Shown piece after piece: positions 25,659 through 33,891 of a stretch of 33,891 nucleotides of DNA (within the stretch, counting starts at the first letter, position 1; each line of letters starts with the position of its first letter). The notes beneath the pieces were generated by a model, which was not told the DNA's origin, did not search any database, and was given only the letters and a program-made list of their open reading frames with translations. The stretch comes from an uncultured Paracoccaceae bacterium. GTDB taxonomy: Bacteria; Pseudomonadota; Alphaproteobacteria; Rhodobacterales; Rhodobacteraceae. The translations under genes and the position numbers were made by a program. The stretch covers positions 1 through 33,891 of the forward strand of contig CAJWHE010000019.1 of NCBI GenBank assembly GCA_913041145.1, written 5' to 3'.

Positions 25659-28600
25659 TTGCGATTTTCTAAACTAAGATTAAATGGGTTTAAAAGCTTT
25701 GTTGATTCCACAGATTTAGTAATCTCGGATGGTCTTACGGGTGTTGTTGGACCTAACGGCTGTGGAAAGTCAAATCTACTCGAAGCGCTCCGATGGGTTA
25801 TGGGAGAAAATCGTCCTAAAGCAATGCGGGGTTCTGGCATGGACGATGTGATTTTTTCTGGTGCAGCCTCTCGCCCAGCAAAGAACTTTGCTGAAGTAGC
25901 TTTAAAAATTGATAATTCAGATAGATCGGCACCAGCTGAGTATGATCAATTTGCTGAATTTGAAGTTGTGCGACGAATTGCACGGGACTCTGGCTCCGCT
26001 TATAAGGTTAACAGTAAGGATGCGAGGGCTCGCGATGTGCAGATGCTCTTTGCTGATGCCTCTACAGGAGCTCACTCACCAGCCTTGGTTAGGCAAGGTC
26101 AGATAGCAGAATTAATCAATGCGAAGCCAAAGTCCAGAAGGCGGATTTTGGAAGAGGCAGCGGGAATATCTGGGCTATATCAGCGCCGTCATGAGGCTGA
26201 ACTTAAACTTTCTGGGGCAGATACGAATCTTTCTAGGTTAGATGACACCATTGAACAATTAGCGTCTCAGCTTGGGCATTTAGCCAAACAAGCGAAGCAG
26301 GCAGTAAGATATCGTGAAATAGGAGAAGAGTTAAGAAAACTAGAAGGACAATTACTATATATAAAATGGAAAGAGGCTGAGAGTATAAGGGCATTGGCTG
26401 AGTTAGAAAAAGAAAAATCACAATTAAGAGCGTCAGAGGTAGAAATTGAGGCAAAAAAGTTTCTTAATGAAAGAGAAGTATTAGAAGGCACACTCCCGCA
26501 ACTTCGTGAGGATAACTCTAACTTCGCTAAAAAACTTCAAGACTTGTTAGTTCAAAGAGAGTTTTTAGTTAATAGTGAGAAGCAAATTCTACAAGATATT
26601 AGTAAACTACAGGCTGATATAGATCAGCTGGAATTTGATATAATAAGAGAAACCTCTTTGAATCAAGATGCTGTTGAGACTTTAAAGAGATTAGAAATAG
26701 AAAAGGCCGAGTTGGCTCAGGTGGGAGAGAACTATTCTTCAAGATTGGAAGCAGCAATAGAGGAGTCTAGGGTATCGGCTTTGGATTTACAGGGGTTAGA
26801 GCTTCGACTTTCAAATCAAACAGAGGACAATGCTAGATTGATGGCTCAGCATCAATCCGCAGACGGTCTTTATGAAGAACTAAAGGCTACATTAATAAGA
26901 ATAATTTCAGACGAAAAAAAGGCAAATATTGAGTTGGAAGCCTCAAGAATTATTGTGGCATCTGAAAGTTTGAAAGCTACTGAAGCTAAAGATAAGTTTC
27001 GTGATGCAAAAATCGACTTCGAACTGGCAGATAGTCAGTTAGAAAAAATTAATCTTTCACGCAATGATGTTCAGTCTAGAGAGGCCAAAGCTAGAGCTAT
27101 TTCTTCTGAGGCCGAGGGAATAGAAACGGCATTGCGTGCAGAATCAGGAGCTGTTTCTCGATTATTAGATAGAGAAACCTCTGAAATTAAACAAATTATC
27201 GATAGAATAAGGGTGAAGCCTGGGTATGAGTTGGCTCTTGGGGCAGCTTTTCAAGATGATTTAAAAAATCCTGAAATTGAAAAAGATGTCGGAACGGGTT
27301 GGATTAATTTGAAGCCTGACTATCCAGCTCAGAACCTTCCAGGTGATGTTGAGCCTCTCTCGTCTTTTGTCTCTGGCCCGGAGCTCTTGTCTCGAAGAAT
27401 AACACAAATAGGTGTTGTAAGTAATAAGCTGGGTGCAAAGCTTCAAAGCCAGCTAATGCCTGGGCAAAGGTTAGTTTCCAAGGAAGGTGCATGCTGGCGT
27501 TGGGATGGCTTTAAAGTAGAGGCTGTAGATGCGTCAACATCATCAGCTTTGCGATTGCAACAGCTCAATAGGCTTGAAGAGTTAAAACAAGAATTAGAAC
27601 AAGCTATTTCAAAATCCTTAGGGTCTAGGCAAGCCCATACTAGCCTTCAAGCAGAACTTTTAGAACTCACCAATTTTGATCAAGAGACCCGACTAACTCG
27701 GCAAAATGCTGATAAAATTATGACAGAATTAAACCGTGTAATGAGTAGTGCTGAGAGTGAGAAAAGTATAGCTGAGGGTAAGGTTGAAAATCTATTGTTA
27801 ACAGTAGCTAGATACAAGAATGACTCTGATAATATTCAAAAAAGATTATTAGAGGCAGAAAAGGCTATTAACAATTTAGGGGATCTAAAGTTTGCGCGAA
27901 ATGAACTAGAAAAGCTTAAGGAAGAAGTTATCGTTTCAAGAACAACAATGATTTCAAAAAGAGGTGTTGCTGAGACTATCAGAACAGAAAACGAGATTAG
28001 AGTGCAAAGGTCAAAAGAAATTGATGAACATTTTCTTGTGTGGATTTCTCGTCGTGAATTTGCGGAAGATCGTATTAAGGAATTGAAGTCTAGGCGAGCT
28101 ATACTTGAAGAGAAATTAAAAGTATCGGAAAAAAAGCCTAATGAACTAGTCCTTGAACAAGATCAGTTACAAGAGAAAATACATTCTAGTGAAGTTTTTG
28201 CTCATGATGTAGCAGAGCAACTTAAGACTGCTGAAGGATTACTGCGTCAGGCATTAGAGAGTGAGAGAACTTCTGAAAGAGTAGCTTCGGAAGCTCGTGA
28301 GGATCGAGCACGAAATGAAGTCTTGTTAGAATCTGCGTTAAGTAATGTCGTAGTTTGTTTGAAAAAAATTAAAGATGAATATGATACGAGTCCAGAATCA
28401 CTAAGGTTAGATTTACAACTGGATTCTGAAAATACGACGGATTCTTGGAAGTTAGAAGAGAAAGTTGACCGGCTTAAGCGGCAACGAGATAACTTAGGCG
28501 CGGTAAACCTACGTGCAGAAGAAGACGCAAAAGAAGTTCAAGAACAGTACGACTTTATTAAAGGTGAGAAAGATGAACTTACAGAGGCAATAAAAAAGTT

Positions 28601-29114
28601 AAGGTCGGGAATCGCGTCTCTTAATAGAGAAGGTAGAGAACGAATTTTAACTGCATTCGAACAAGTTAATGAGAATTTCAGTAACCTTTTTAAGCATTTA
28701 TTTAATGGTGGTGATGGAAAACTTGTGATGGTTGAGAGTGATGACCCCTTAGATGCAGGACTTGAAATCATGTGTCAGCCTCCAGGAAAAAAACTTTCGA
28801 CACTATCACTTCTATCAGGTGGAGAGCAAACACTTACTGCCTTGGCGCTAATATTTGCTGTTTTCCTTGCTAACCCAGCACCATTATGTGTGCTAGATGA
28901 GGTCGACGCGCCGCTTGATGACGCAAATGTAACTCGGTTTTGTGATTTGCTAGACGAAATGAACCGTCGTACTAATACACGTTTCTTAATTATCACCCAT
29001 CATGCTGTTACTATGTCCCGGATGGATCGTTTGTTTGGAGTAACTATGGGAGAGTTAGGGGTGAGCCAATTAGTTTCTGTTGATTTAAAAAGAGCTGAAG
29101 CGCTAGTAGCTTAG
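25659..29114 (+). CDS. smc: chromosome segregation protein SMC
   Basis: A condensin ATPase of 1151 residues, the usual alphaproteobacterial length. It has an N-terminal ATPase half with Walker A GPNGCGKSN (residues 31-39), a long coiled coil (about 150-490), a hinge (about 495-635), a second coiled coil (about 640-990), and a C-terminal half with signature LSGGEQTL and Walker B LCVLDEVDAP. I choose the TTG at 25659, because AAGGG lies 4 nt upstream and the protein then begins MRFSKLRLNGFKSFV, as alphaproteobacterial Smc proteins do. A GTG at 25611 would add 16 unrelated residues. It is divergent from the cobalamin riboswitch operon and convergent with the lytic transglycosylase gene. Kleisin genes scpA/scpB are not in the window. 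Confidence 0.95.
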   Translation: MRFSKLRLNGFKSFVDSTDLVISDGLTGVVGPNGCGKSNLLEALRWVMGENRPKAMRGSGMDDVIFSGAASRPAKNFAEVALKIDNSDRSAPAEYDQFAEFEVVRRIARDSGSAYKVNSKDARARDVQMLFADASTGAHSPALVRQGQIAELINAKPKSRRRILEEAAGISGLYQRRHEAELKLSGADTNLSRLDDTIEQLASQLGHLAKQAKQAVRYREIGEELRKLEGQLLYIKWKEAESIRALAELEKEKSQLRASEVEIEAKKFLNEREVLEGTLPQLREDNSNFAKKLQDLLVQREFLVNSEKQILQDISKLQADIDQLEFDIIRETSLNQDAVETLKRLEIEKAELAQVGENYSSRLEAAIEESRVSALDLQGLELRLSNQTEDNARLMAQHQSADGLYEELKATLIRIISDEKKANIELEASRIIVASESLKATEAKDKFRDAKIDFELADSQLEKINLSRNDVQSREAKARAISSEAEGIETALRAESGAVSRLLDRETSEIKQIIDRIRVKPGYELALGAAFQDDLKNPEIEKDVGTGWINLKPDYPAQNLPGDVEPLSSFVSGPELLSRRITQIGVVSNKLGAKLQSQLMPGQRLVSKEGACWRWDGFKVEAVDASTSSALRLQQLNRLEELKQELEQAISKSLGSRQAHTSLQAELLELTNFDQETRLTRQNADKIMTELNRVMSSAESEKSIAEGKVENLLLTVARYKNDSDNIQKRLLEAEKAINNLGDLKFARNELEKLKEEVIVSRTTMISKRGVAETIRTENEIRVQRSKEIDEHFLVWISRREFAEDRIKELKSRRAILEEKLKVSEKKPNELVLEQDQLQEKIHSSEVFAHDVAEQLKTAEGLLRQALESERTSERVASEAREDRARNEVLLESALSNVVVCLKKIKDEYDTSPESLRLDLQLDSENTTDSWKLEEKVDRLKRQRDNLGAVNLRAEEDAKEVQEQYDFIKGEKDELTEAIKKLRSGIASLNREGRERILTAFEQVNENFSNLFKHLFNGGDGKLVMVESDDPLDAGLEIMCQPPGKKLSTLSLLSGGEQTLTALALIFAVFLANPAPLCVLDEVDAPLDDANVTRFCDLLDEMNRRTNTRFLIITHHAVTMSRMDRLFGVTMGELGVSQLVSVDLKRAEALVA

Positions 29115-29128
29115 AATAAGATAAATTT

Positions 29129-30349
29129 TTATAAATTTTGCAACAAAAATTTTGTAGGCCACCCATCTGCTGGAATACCAAGTTCTTTTTGTTTAATTTT
29201 CACAGCTTCTCTAGTTTTTTTTCCTAAAATACCGTCAATTTTTCCTACAACATAGCCTTTTTGATGGAGTTTACTTTGAAGCAATAACATTTCACTAGAA
29301 CTTAACATTGGCTCAGGGGATCCTAAGCGATATCTAGGCTCGTTAGAGAGGAGCGTGGCAAAATAGGACGCTGTCGTCACGTAGACGAAACTATTATTCC
29401 AATTTAAGAGTACTTTGAAGTTTGGATAGATGAGGAATGCTGGGCCTTTTCTTCCCATCGGTAAAATTAATGACACATCCGCACCAGTTTGGAAGGAACC
29501 AACTCGTGGCCGTACATTAAGATTTTTCCAATGCTCTATGGGCATTGCTGGGCTTAGGCCTGTCTGAGACCAATCCATACTCTCAGGAACCCTTACTTCC
29601 AATAACCAAGGTTGATCTCGCTTCCAACCCATAGAGGTTAATTTTTCAGCCATCGAAAATAGTGCATCAATGGGTGAAGAAGTTATATCTACGTTACCAT
29701 CTCCGTCACCATCAGTACCGTTTTCAAGCAGATCTAGAGGTAACATTTGGAGCATACCTATTTCACCAGCCCAAGCTCCTTTAGTTTTTCTAGGATGAAA
29801 CTTATTTTGTTTGAATAATTCCAATGCACCGAATACCTGCGGGAGAAAGAGTTCTGGGCGTCTACAGTCATGGCTTAAAGTTAAAAGAGCGTTTAAAGTG
29901 TTGTAATCTCCTTGAAACAACCCAAAATCAGTCTCTAGTGCCCAAAATGCTAATAAAATTTCTTTTGGTACCCCATATTTACGCTTAATTTTACTAAAGG
30001 TTTCTTTATATCTCCGCTTATTTATGCCAGCATTTTGAAGCCTGTGAGGTGATATTACGGCATTTGAAAAGTCAATGAAACTTTTTCTAAATATTTTTTG
30101 AGATTGGTCTGCCTTTAAGACTGCAGGGTTAATTTGTACGGAAGAAAAGAAATCGTTTACTAGTTTTACGTTGTATCCCATAGAAACAGATGCTTTTTTT
30201 ATATCTGAAAGGAAAGATTTGAAAGGACCGCCACATTTTACTTTTCCATGTGCACTACTAGATAAAAATATTGCTCCCAGTAAAAAAATTAAAATGATGA
30301 TTGTTAAGAAATTAAATAATCCAATAACATCAGATTTTATTTTCAACAT
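29129..30349 (-). CDS. lytic murein transglycosylase (MltB-like) with C-terminal peptidoglycan-binding domain
   Basis: A 406-residue exported peptidoglycan lytic enzyme. An N-terminal hydrophobic segment (about residues 10-33) acts as signal peptide or anchor; there is no lipobox. The SLT_2/MltB catalytic domain (about 40-330) has catalytic E139 in FWALETDFG, followed by GEIGMLQMLP. A PG_binding_1 domain occupies about 345-405 (LHQKGYVVGKIDGILGKKT). Its start is shared with the cobD stop (TAATG), so it is translated from the cobalamin operon. It is the second lytic transglycosylase of the window after slt. Confidence 0.93.
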   Translation of the reverse strand: MLKIKSDVIGLFNFLTIIILIFLLGAIFLSSSAHGKVKCGGPFKSFLSDIKKASVSMGYNVKLVNDFFSSVQINPAVLKADQSQKIFRKSFIDFSNAVISPHRLQNAGINKRRYKETFSKIKRKYGVPKEILLAFWALETDFGLFQGDYNTLNALLTLSHDCRRPELFLPQVFGALELFKQNKFHPRKTKGAWAGEIGMLQMLPLDLLENGTDGDGDGNVDITSSPIDALFSMAEKLTSMGWKRDQPWLLEVRVPESMDWSQTGLSPAMPIEHWKNLNVRPRVGSFQTGADVSLILPMGRKGPAFLIYPNFKVLLNWNNSFVYVTTASYFATLLSNEPRYRLGSPEPMLSSSEMLLLQSKLHQKGYVVGKIDGILGKKTREAVKIKQKELGIPADGWPTKFLLQNL

Positions 30350-31275
30350 TACATTAACCAGTACATAATAGATCCAAAAGAAACCAAACTAAAGATTATT
30401 AACCAAATCTGCCACAGAAATTTGGTACAGTCCGTTATATGATTTGATGAAAGTATATAATCACCTTCAGGATTAATATACGGGTCAGAACCGTCTACTC
30501 CATTATAGGTCCTAGGGCCGGCTAATGCTATATTTAATAATGTTGCCATGGCAGTTTCTGGCCAACCCGCATTAGGAGAGCGGTGTAATTTTGCATCTCG
30601 CATTACTATGTATATCTTATCAAATTTTAAATTTAAAAGGAGAATGACCATTGCGGACAATCTCGCCGGCACCCAATTAATAATATCATCTAATTTTGCA
30701 GTTGCCCATCCAAACTCTTCGTATTTATCACTTTTATAGGCTATCATACTGTCTGCAGTATTTATCACCTTATATGCCAAAAGACCTGGTAAACCTAATA
30801 AAAGATACCAAAATAAGGGAGCTATAAACCCATCTGATAAATTCTCTGCCGCGCTTTCAATTGTACTACGAACCACTCCAGATTCATCTAAATTACTAAT
30901 ATCTCGACCTACTATTTTTGCCACCATTATTCTTCCCTCAGCAAGGCTTAATCTAAGACCGTCAGCAACTGCTGTCACGTGGTCTATAAGACTCCTAAAA
31001 GCTAATAAGACTGCTACTGAAAGCACCTCTAATATCCAAAGTTGAGGGATTGAAGCTATTGTATAGCCTAATAAGATAGAGACAGTGACTAAACCACCCA
31101 GTGTGAGAACACCGTTTCTCAACTTATGCTGACCTCGATTATAGTTTACATCACACCAATTTATTATGTTGCCAATTATGACAACAGGATGAGGTACACG
31201 ATTCCAAATAATTTTTGGTTCACCAAACATAGCATCTAAGAGCATACCAATGGACAGAACTAACAGGGCACTCAA
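30349..31275 (-). CDS. cobD: adenosylcobinamide-phosphate synthase CobD (CbiB)
   Basis: A 308-residue membrane protein that attaches aminopropanol (phosphate) to the corrin f side chain of adenosylcobyric acid. The opening LLDAMFGEPKIIWNRVPHPVV and the segment ESAAENLSDGFIAPLFWYLLLG are diagnostic of CbiB/CobD, and several membrane segments are visible. The start is a TTG at 31275 that overlaps the cobC stop by 4 nt (TTGA), a coupling that supports the rare start; the next ATG is at residue 11, inside the first helix. It ends in a TAATG with the lytic transglycosylase gene. Confidence 0.95.
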   Translation of the reverse strand: MSALLVLSIGMLLDAMFGEPKIIWNRVPHPVVIIGNIINWCDVNYNRGQHKLRNGVLTLGGLVTVSILLGYTIASIPQLWILEVLSVAVLLAFRSLIDHVTAVADGLRLSLAEGRIMVAKIVGRDISNLDESGVVRSTIESAAENLSDGFIAPLFWYLLLGLPGLLAYKVINTADSMIAYKSDKYEEFGWATAKLDDIINWVPARLSAMVILLLNLKFDKIYIVMRDAKLHRSPNAGWPETAMATLLNIALAGPRTYNGVDGSDPYINPEGDYILSSNHITDCTKFLWQIWLIIFSLVSFGSIMYWLM

Positions 31276-32219
31276 TTCAAGACCTTTTGGATTCGTTCCC
31301 AGTCAGATTCCCTTTTTGGCAACCCAAAACGAATCCAATTTTTATTATAACTAAAGGTTCGAGTCAGTATTTTAGCAGAGGCTAGATATTGGGCGAAAGC
31401 AGTGGCATCACTAACTGAATATAGTCTGAACAAATTAGTACCTCCAATTAGCTGATAGTTCTTCATAAGTTTATCTAGTCGAGCAGATAAATCAATTAAC
31501 CTAAATCTAGTTTCTTTAGCCCAATCTAAATCTTTAAGTGCTTGAGTGCCGATCGCCAAGGCTGGCCCTGATACTTGCCATGGCCCCAAAGCCCTTTTTA
31601 TAGGGTCTAATGTTTCTTTTGTTCCCACTGCAAACCCTAAACGGACGCCACCAAGCCCCCAAAACTTTCCAAAACTTTTTAAAACAATGAACCCAGGTTT
31701 TTCTGTAAGAATGGCTAGACTGTTTTCTTGAGTGGTATCGCAGAAGCTCTCATCTATTATAGTTAACTTTCTATGGTTTTTTATAACTTTGTCTTTTAGG
31801 TGTAGGCGACCATCCGGGTTGTTGGGGTTTACAACTATTTGTACATCTCCATCTTTTGAAACCAGATTAAACCCCGCATTTCTAAAAGAGGTCTCATGCT
31901 CAGAGTATGTGGGGCCTTCTATTGTGACAGTCCTGTAAGCATAAAGAAATGGAATAAGTGCTATTAAAGCAGATGCTCCTGAAGAACATAGAATAGAAGA
32001 AGATGTAGGAAGATTCCAAAATAGTTTTGCAGCAGAGAGAATGTTTCTAAATGTTTCGTCGTCAGGAAGAGCTTCCCACACATTCTTTTGAAATTTTGTT
32101 AGAGGGTAAGAATTAGGGTTTATTCCGGTTGAGAGATCAATCCATTCAGCCTTTTTGCCGCCAAAACTAGCAACTGCTGCATCTATTTTCCCACCGTGCT
32201 GGTTAAATAAGGTTTTCAT
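31272..32219 (-). CDS. cobC: threonine-phosphate decarboxylase / CobC aminotransferase-fold protein
   Basis: A 315-residue fold-type I PLP protein of the CobC (CobD of Salmonella) family, which makes (R)-1-amino-2-propanol phosphate from L-threonine phosphate. The PLP lysine is K185 in SFGKFWGLGGVRLGF. NPNNPDGR and the N-terminal HGGKIDAAVASFGGKKAEWIDLSTGINPNSYP are family hallmarks. I use the ATG at 32219, whose ATGA overlaps the stop of the DUF1636 gene; a longer frame from 32279 adds 20 residues that do not fit the family. It works with CobD, encoded immediately downstream. Confidence 0.94.
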   Translation of the reverse strand: MKTLFNQHGGKIDAAVASFGGKKAEWIDLSTGINPNSYPLTKFQKNVWEALPDDETFRNILSAAKLFWNLPTSSSILCSSGASALIALIPFLYAYRTVTIEGPTYSEHETSFRNAGFNLVSKDGDVQIVVNPNNPDGRLHLKDKVIKNHRKLTIIDESFCDTTQENSLAILTEKPGFIVLKSFGKFWGLGGVRLGFAVGTKETLDPIKRALGPWQVSGPALAIGTQALKDLDWAKETRFRLIDLSARLDKLMKNYQLIGGTNLFRLYSVSDATAFAQYLASAKILTRTFSYNKNWIRFGLPKRESDWERIQKVLN

Positions 32220-32590
32220 AATTTTTTTAATAAAGGTGGATGGCGAGTTATAAAATGACCTTTTATTTTCTCTGGCCAATTACGATAAGGAACAACACCA
32301 TTTTCATTTTCAGAATGAAGCTGAGCATAATCTAAGATTGCCTTTGCTGATTCTTTAGAGGGTTCAAAATTACCTAGCGTATAAGACATCTTATTTTCCG
32401 CTTGGATCGCAATATTACACCCATGTGAACAACCCATTAAGCATGGGTGGGTTTTAGTTATAACTCCTGGGAAACTTTCTTTAAGGCTTTCAACTAACGA
32501 AGCTAAACGCTCTCCATCTGTCAGGCTCATATCACCTACTGACCAGTTTTCACGCTTACAAGTCTCACATATTGTTATGTACGTCTTCAT
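32216..32590 (-). CDS. DUF1636 ferredoxin-like metal-binding protein
   Basis: A 124-residue protein of the DUF1636 family, annotated in many genomes as a (2Fe-2S) ferredoxin-like or metal-binding protein. Five cysteines are visible: C8 and C11 (CETC) and C50, C54 and C58 (CLMGCSHGC). Four would suffice for a thioredoxin-fold [2Fe-2S] cluster. It begins the overlapping series DUF1636-cobC-cobD-lytic transglycosylase, with an ATGA overlap to cobC. Family members commonly accompany cobalamin genes. A role as electron donor for corrinoid reduction or as a cobalt-handling protein is plausible but unproven. No clear Shine-Dalgarno was seen. Confidence 0.85.
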   Translation of the reverse strand: MKTYITICETCKRENWSVGDMSLTDGERLASLVESLKESFPGVITKTHPCLMGCSHGCNIAIQAENKMSYTLGNFEPSKESAKAILDYAQLHSENENGVVPYRNWPEKIKGHFITRHPPLLKKL

Positions 32591-32957
32591 TTAATTATTT
32601 AACTCACACTTTTGTTGACGATGCGTTTATAGGTTATCCTAATTACGCTTTATACTTTTAATTTAGTTTGAAAAATTTTCAATAATAAACATTGAGATTT
32701 ATATTGCAGTAATAGATTTACAGTTTATAGAAGTCTATGACAAAGCCCCAGTGGCCAGAGAGGTTGGCGGTTTGCGTGACTACTCAAATAGAGGTCATAA
32801 TAGCTGCGTTGTCATGTGCTAATAGTTATTTGCATTTAACTCTCCTGGTAAAGAATGACAGTGATGAGGAAATTAATTTGTAATTATAACACCTGAAATA
32901 TTGGTCTAATAAAGTTTTTTGAATTGATAAGTAAAGCTTTTATAGTGGAGTAATTTT
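32591..32957. other. 367-nt divergent intergene between DUF1636 and cbiX
   Basis: No open reading frame with a convincing ribosome site is seen. It must hold the promoters for both divergent cobalamin transcripts. The central part is predicted to be structured (separate entry). The conserved blocks of a cobalamin riboswitch (the CGCAACTGT-type core and B12 box) are absent on both strands, in contrast to the cbtB leader. The flanks are AT-rich without other recognisable motifs. Confidence 0.6.
32737..32815 (+). ncRNA. putative three-way-junction RNA element upstream of cbiX
   Basis: Three helices can form. P1 pairs ATGACAAAGC (32737-32746) with GCGTTGTCAT (32806-32815), nine pairs of ten. P2 is GCCA/TGGC (32754-32768) with a 7-nt loop. 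P3 is GTGAC plus CTC paired with GAG plus GTCAT (32776-32798), eight pairs with a 2-nt bulge and a 5-nt loop. The G-T pair in P3 slightly favours the plus strand, which would put it about 140 nt upstream of cbiX. No named RNA family was recognised. Confidence 0.3.
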
Positions 32958-33891
32958 ATGAGTAAAATTGGAATAATGGTTTGTGGTCATGGTAGCAGAT
33001 CAAAAAGTGCTGAACGAGAGTTTGGATTACTTGCAAAAGGCTTAAAAAAACGGTTTCCAGAAATCCCTGTTGAATATGGTTTTTTGGAATACTCTGCCCC
33101 TAACATTCATATGGGTCTCGACTCGCTACGAGATCAGAACGTTGAACACATAATTGCTGTGCCTGGAATGCTTTTTGCTGCTACACACGCAAAAAATGAT
33201 ATTCCGTCAGTTTTATTAACTTATCAAGGAAAAAACCCAGGTTTAAAAATAAGTTACGGCAGAGAACTTGGATTACACTCTGAAATGATTGCGGCTTTTG
33301 AAGCTAGAATTTTAGAAAGCCTTAATGTTGATCATATTCATGAGGGAGATCTTTATGAAACTATGTTAGTTGTAGTTGGTAGAGGTACTTCAGATACGTA
33401 TGCTAATGCCGAGGCTGCTAAGTTAACCCGCATTGTAGCAGAAAATTTAGGATTTGGATGGGCCGAAACTGTATATTCTGGTGTTACTTTTCCCTCGGTT
33501 GGCCAGGGTTTGGAAATTGCATTACGATTAGGGTATAAAAAAATAGTTGTAGCACCGTATTTCCTATTCTCTGGAAAACTAATAGATCGGATATATAACT
33601 ACGTTGACTTGGTGGCGGAGAAAGCCACTGACGTGACTTTTTATAAAGCTCACTATTTGTCTGATCAGGATCATGTAATAAATACGTTTGTAGAAAGGAT
33701 CGCGGAAACGGAGTCAGGGAATATGGAAGAAAACCATGATCTAATGGCATCTTTTAAAGAACGTTTATCTCTAGGAGAGGTTGATATTCACCACCATCAT
33801 GCTGAATATCAACCCTTCACTGATCCTGAAGATGATCAATTCCCGGGTGGCAAAGATCATTGTGATGATCACAGTCATGGCCACAGTCATG
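32958..33891 (+). CDS. cbiX: CbiX-type sirohydrochlorin chelatase, His-rich C-terminus (partial at right edge)
   Basis: The frame is open from the ATG at 32958, with GTGGAG 7 nt upstream, to the window edge: 311 codons without a stop. It is a long, two-domain CbiX of the chelatase (HemH/CbiK) superfamily. The metal-site histidine H11 is in VCGHGSRS, and the C-terminal half has VVGRGTSDTYANAEAAK and APYFLFSGKL. A histidine-rich tail begins at residues 278-281 (HHHH) and continues as DHCDDHSHGHSH at the edge. Long CbiX proteins of this type usually end in a His-rich stretch and a cluster-binding motif; that part lies outside the window. It inserts cobalt (or iron) into sirohydrochlorin, an early-insertion step that is unexpected beside CobN. 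Confidence 0.92.
   Translation, partial: MSKIGIMVCGHGSRSKSAEREFGLLAKGLKKRFPEIPVEYGFLEYSAPNIHMGLDSLRDQNVEHIIAVPGMLFAATHAKNDIPSVLLTYQGKNPGLKISYGRELGLHSEMIAAFEARILESLNVDHIHEGDLYETMLVVVGRGTSDTYANAEAAKLTRIVAENLGFGWAETVYSGVTFPSVGQGLEIALRLGYKKIVVAPYFLFSGKLIDRIYNYVDLVAEKATDVTFYKAHYLSDQDHVINTFVERIAETESGNMEENHDLMASFKERLSLGEVDIHHHHAEYQPFTDPEDDQFPGGKDHCDDHSHGHSH

Noticed and set aside
32745-32815. tRNA-Ser-like look of the GTGGCCAGAGAGGTTGGC segment
   Set aside because: The D-arm resemblance is not followed by a 7-nt anticodon loop, a TTCRA T-loop or a matching acceptor stem.
32591-32957. Second cobalamin riboswitch for the cbiX or DUF1636 operon
   Set aside because: Neither the CGCAACTGT-type core nor a B12 box is present on either strand.
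33484-33750. Minus-strand 88-codon frame near the right edge
   Set aside because: It is antisense to the continuous cbiX reading frame, which has recognisable chelatase motifs through this stretch.

Overview
The window is AT-rich, gene-dense bacterial chromosome with very short spacers and many 1-14 nt gene overlaps. The gene set is alphaproteobacterial: separate mnmD and DAO-type genes, a 1151-residue Smc, CbtB/CbtA cobalt transport, CobN/CobO/CobW and DUF1636 next to cobC/cobD. Together with the low G+C this suggests a streamlined marine alphaproteobacterium, most like a low-GC Rhodobacterales (roseobacter-type) lineage. That placement is inference. There are no insertion sequences, phage genes, rRNA, convincing tRNAs or CRISPR arrays.

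Region 1 (1-4.8 kb): a beta-keto acid cleavage enzyme (BKACE) coupled to a short-chain dehydrogenase, then tRNA U34 hydroxylase trhO on the minus strand, then a pncA-pncB operon for nicotinamide salvage. Region 2 (4.8-12 kb, minus strand): an APH-type kinase translationally coupled to an AGXT2L-like PLP phospho-lyase, ribosome-rescue factor arfB, a structured intergenic RNA candidate, a queuosine-precursor (VUT) transporter, an aspartate/aromatic aminotransferase coupled to 3-mercaptopyruvate sulfurtransferase sseA, smpB and dapA. Region 3 (12-18.3 kb): soluble lytic transglycosylase slt, an EamA transporter overlapping mnmD, a divergent MnmC-like FAD oxidoreductase, and an orphan acetolactate-synthase-like TPP enzyme.

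Region 4 (18.3-33.9 kb) is dominated by cobalamin synthesis. A cobalamin riboswitch heads cbtB-cbtA-cobW-GNAT-cobN, followed by cobO. The smc gene is divergent from the riboswitch operon. A second overlapping minus-strand operon runs DUF1636-cobC-cobD-lytic transglycosylase. A CbiX-type chelatase with a His-rich tail runs off the right edge. The genes cover cobalt uptake and delivery (CbtAB, CobW), chelation (CobN, perhaps CbiX), adenosylation (CobO) and aminopropanol arm assembly (CobC, CobD). The corrin-ring methyltransferases are not in the window.

The less explained elements are: (a) the 7446-7650 intergene, where a long-range helix closes three hairpins and the plus strand presents two CCTCC (anti-Shine-Dalgarno) motifs, one of them in a hairpin loop; (b) a predicted three-way-junction RNA upstream of cbiX; (c) a GNAT acetyltransferase locked between cobW and cobN; (d) the kinase/phospho-lyase pair.
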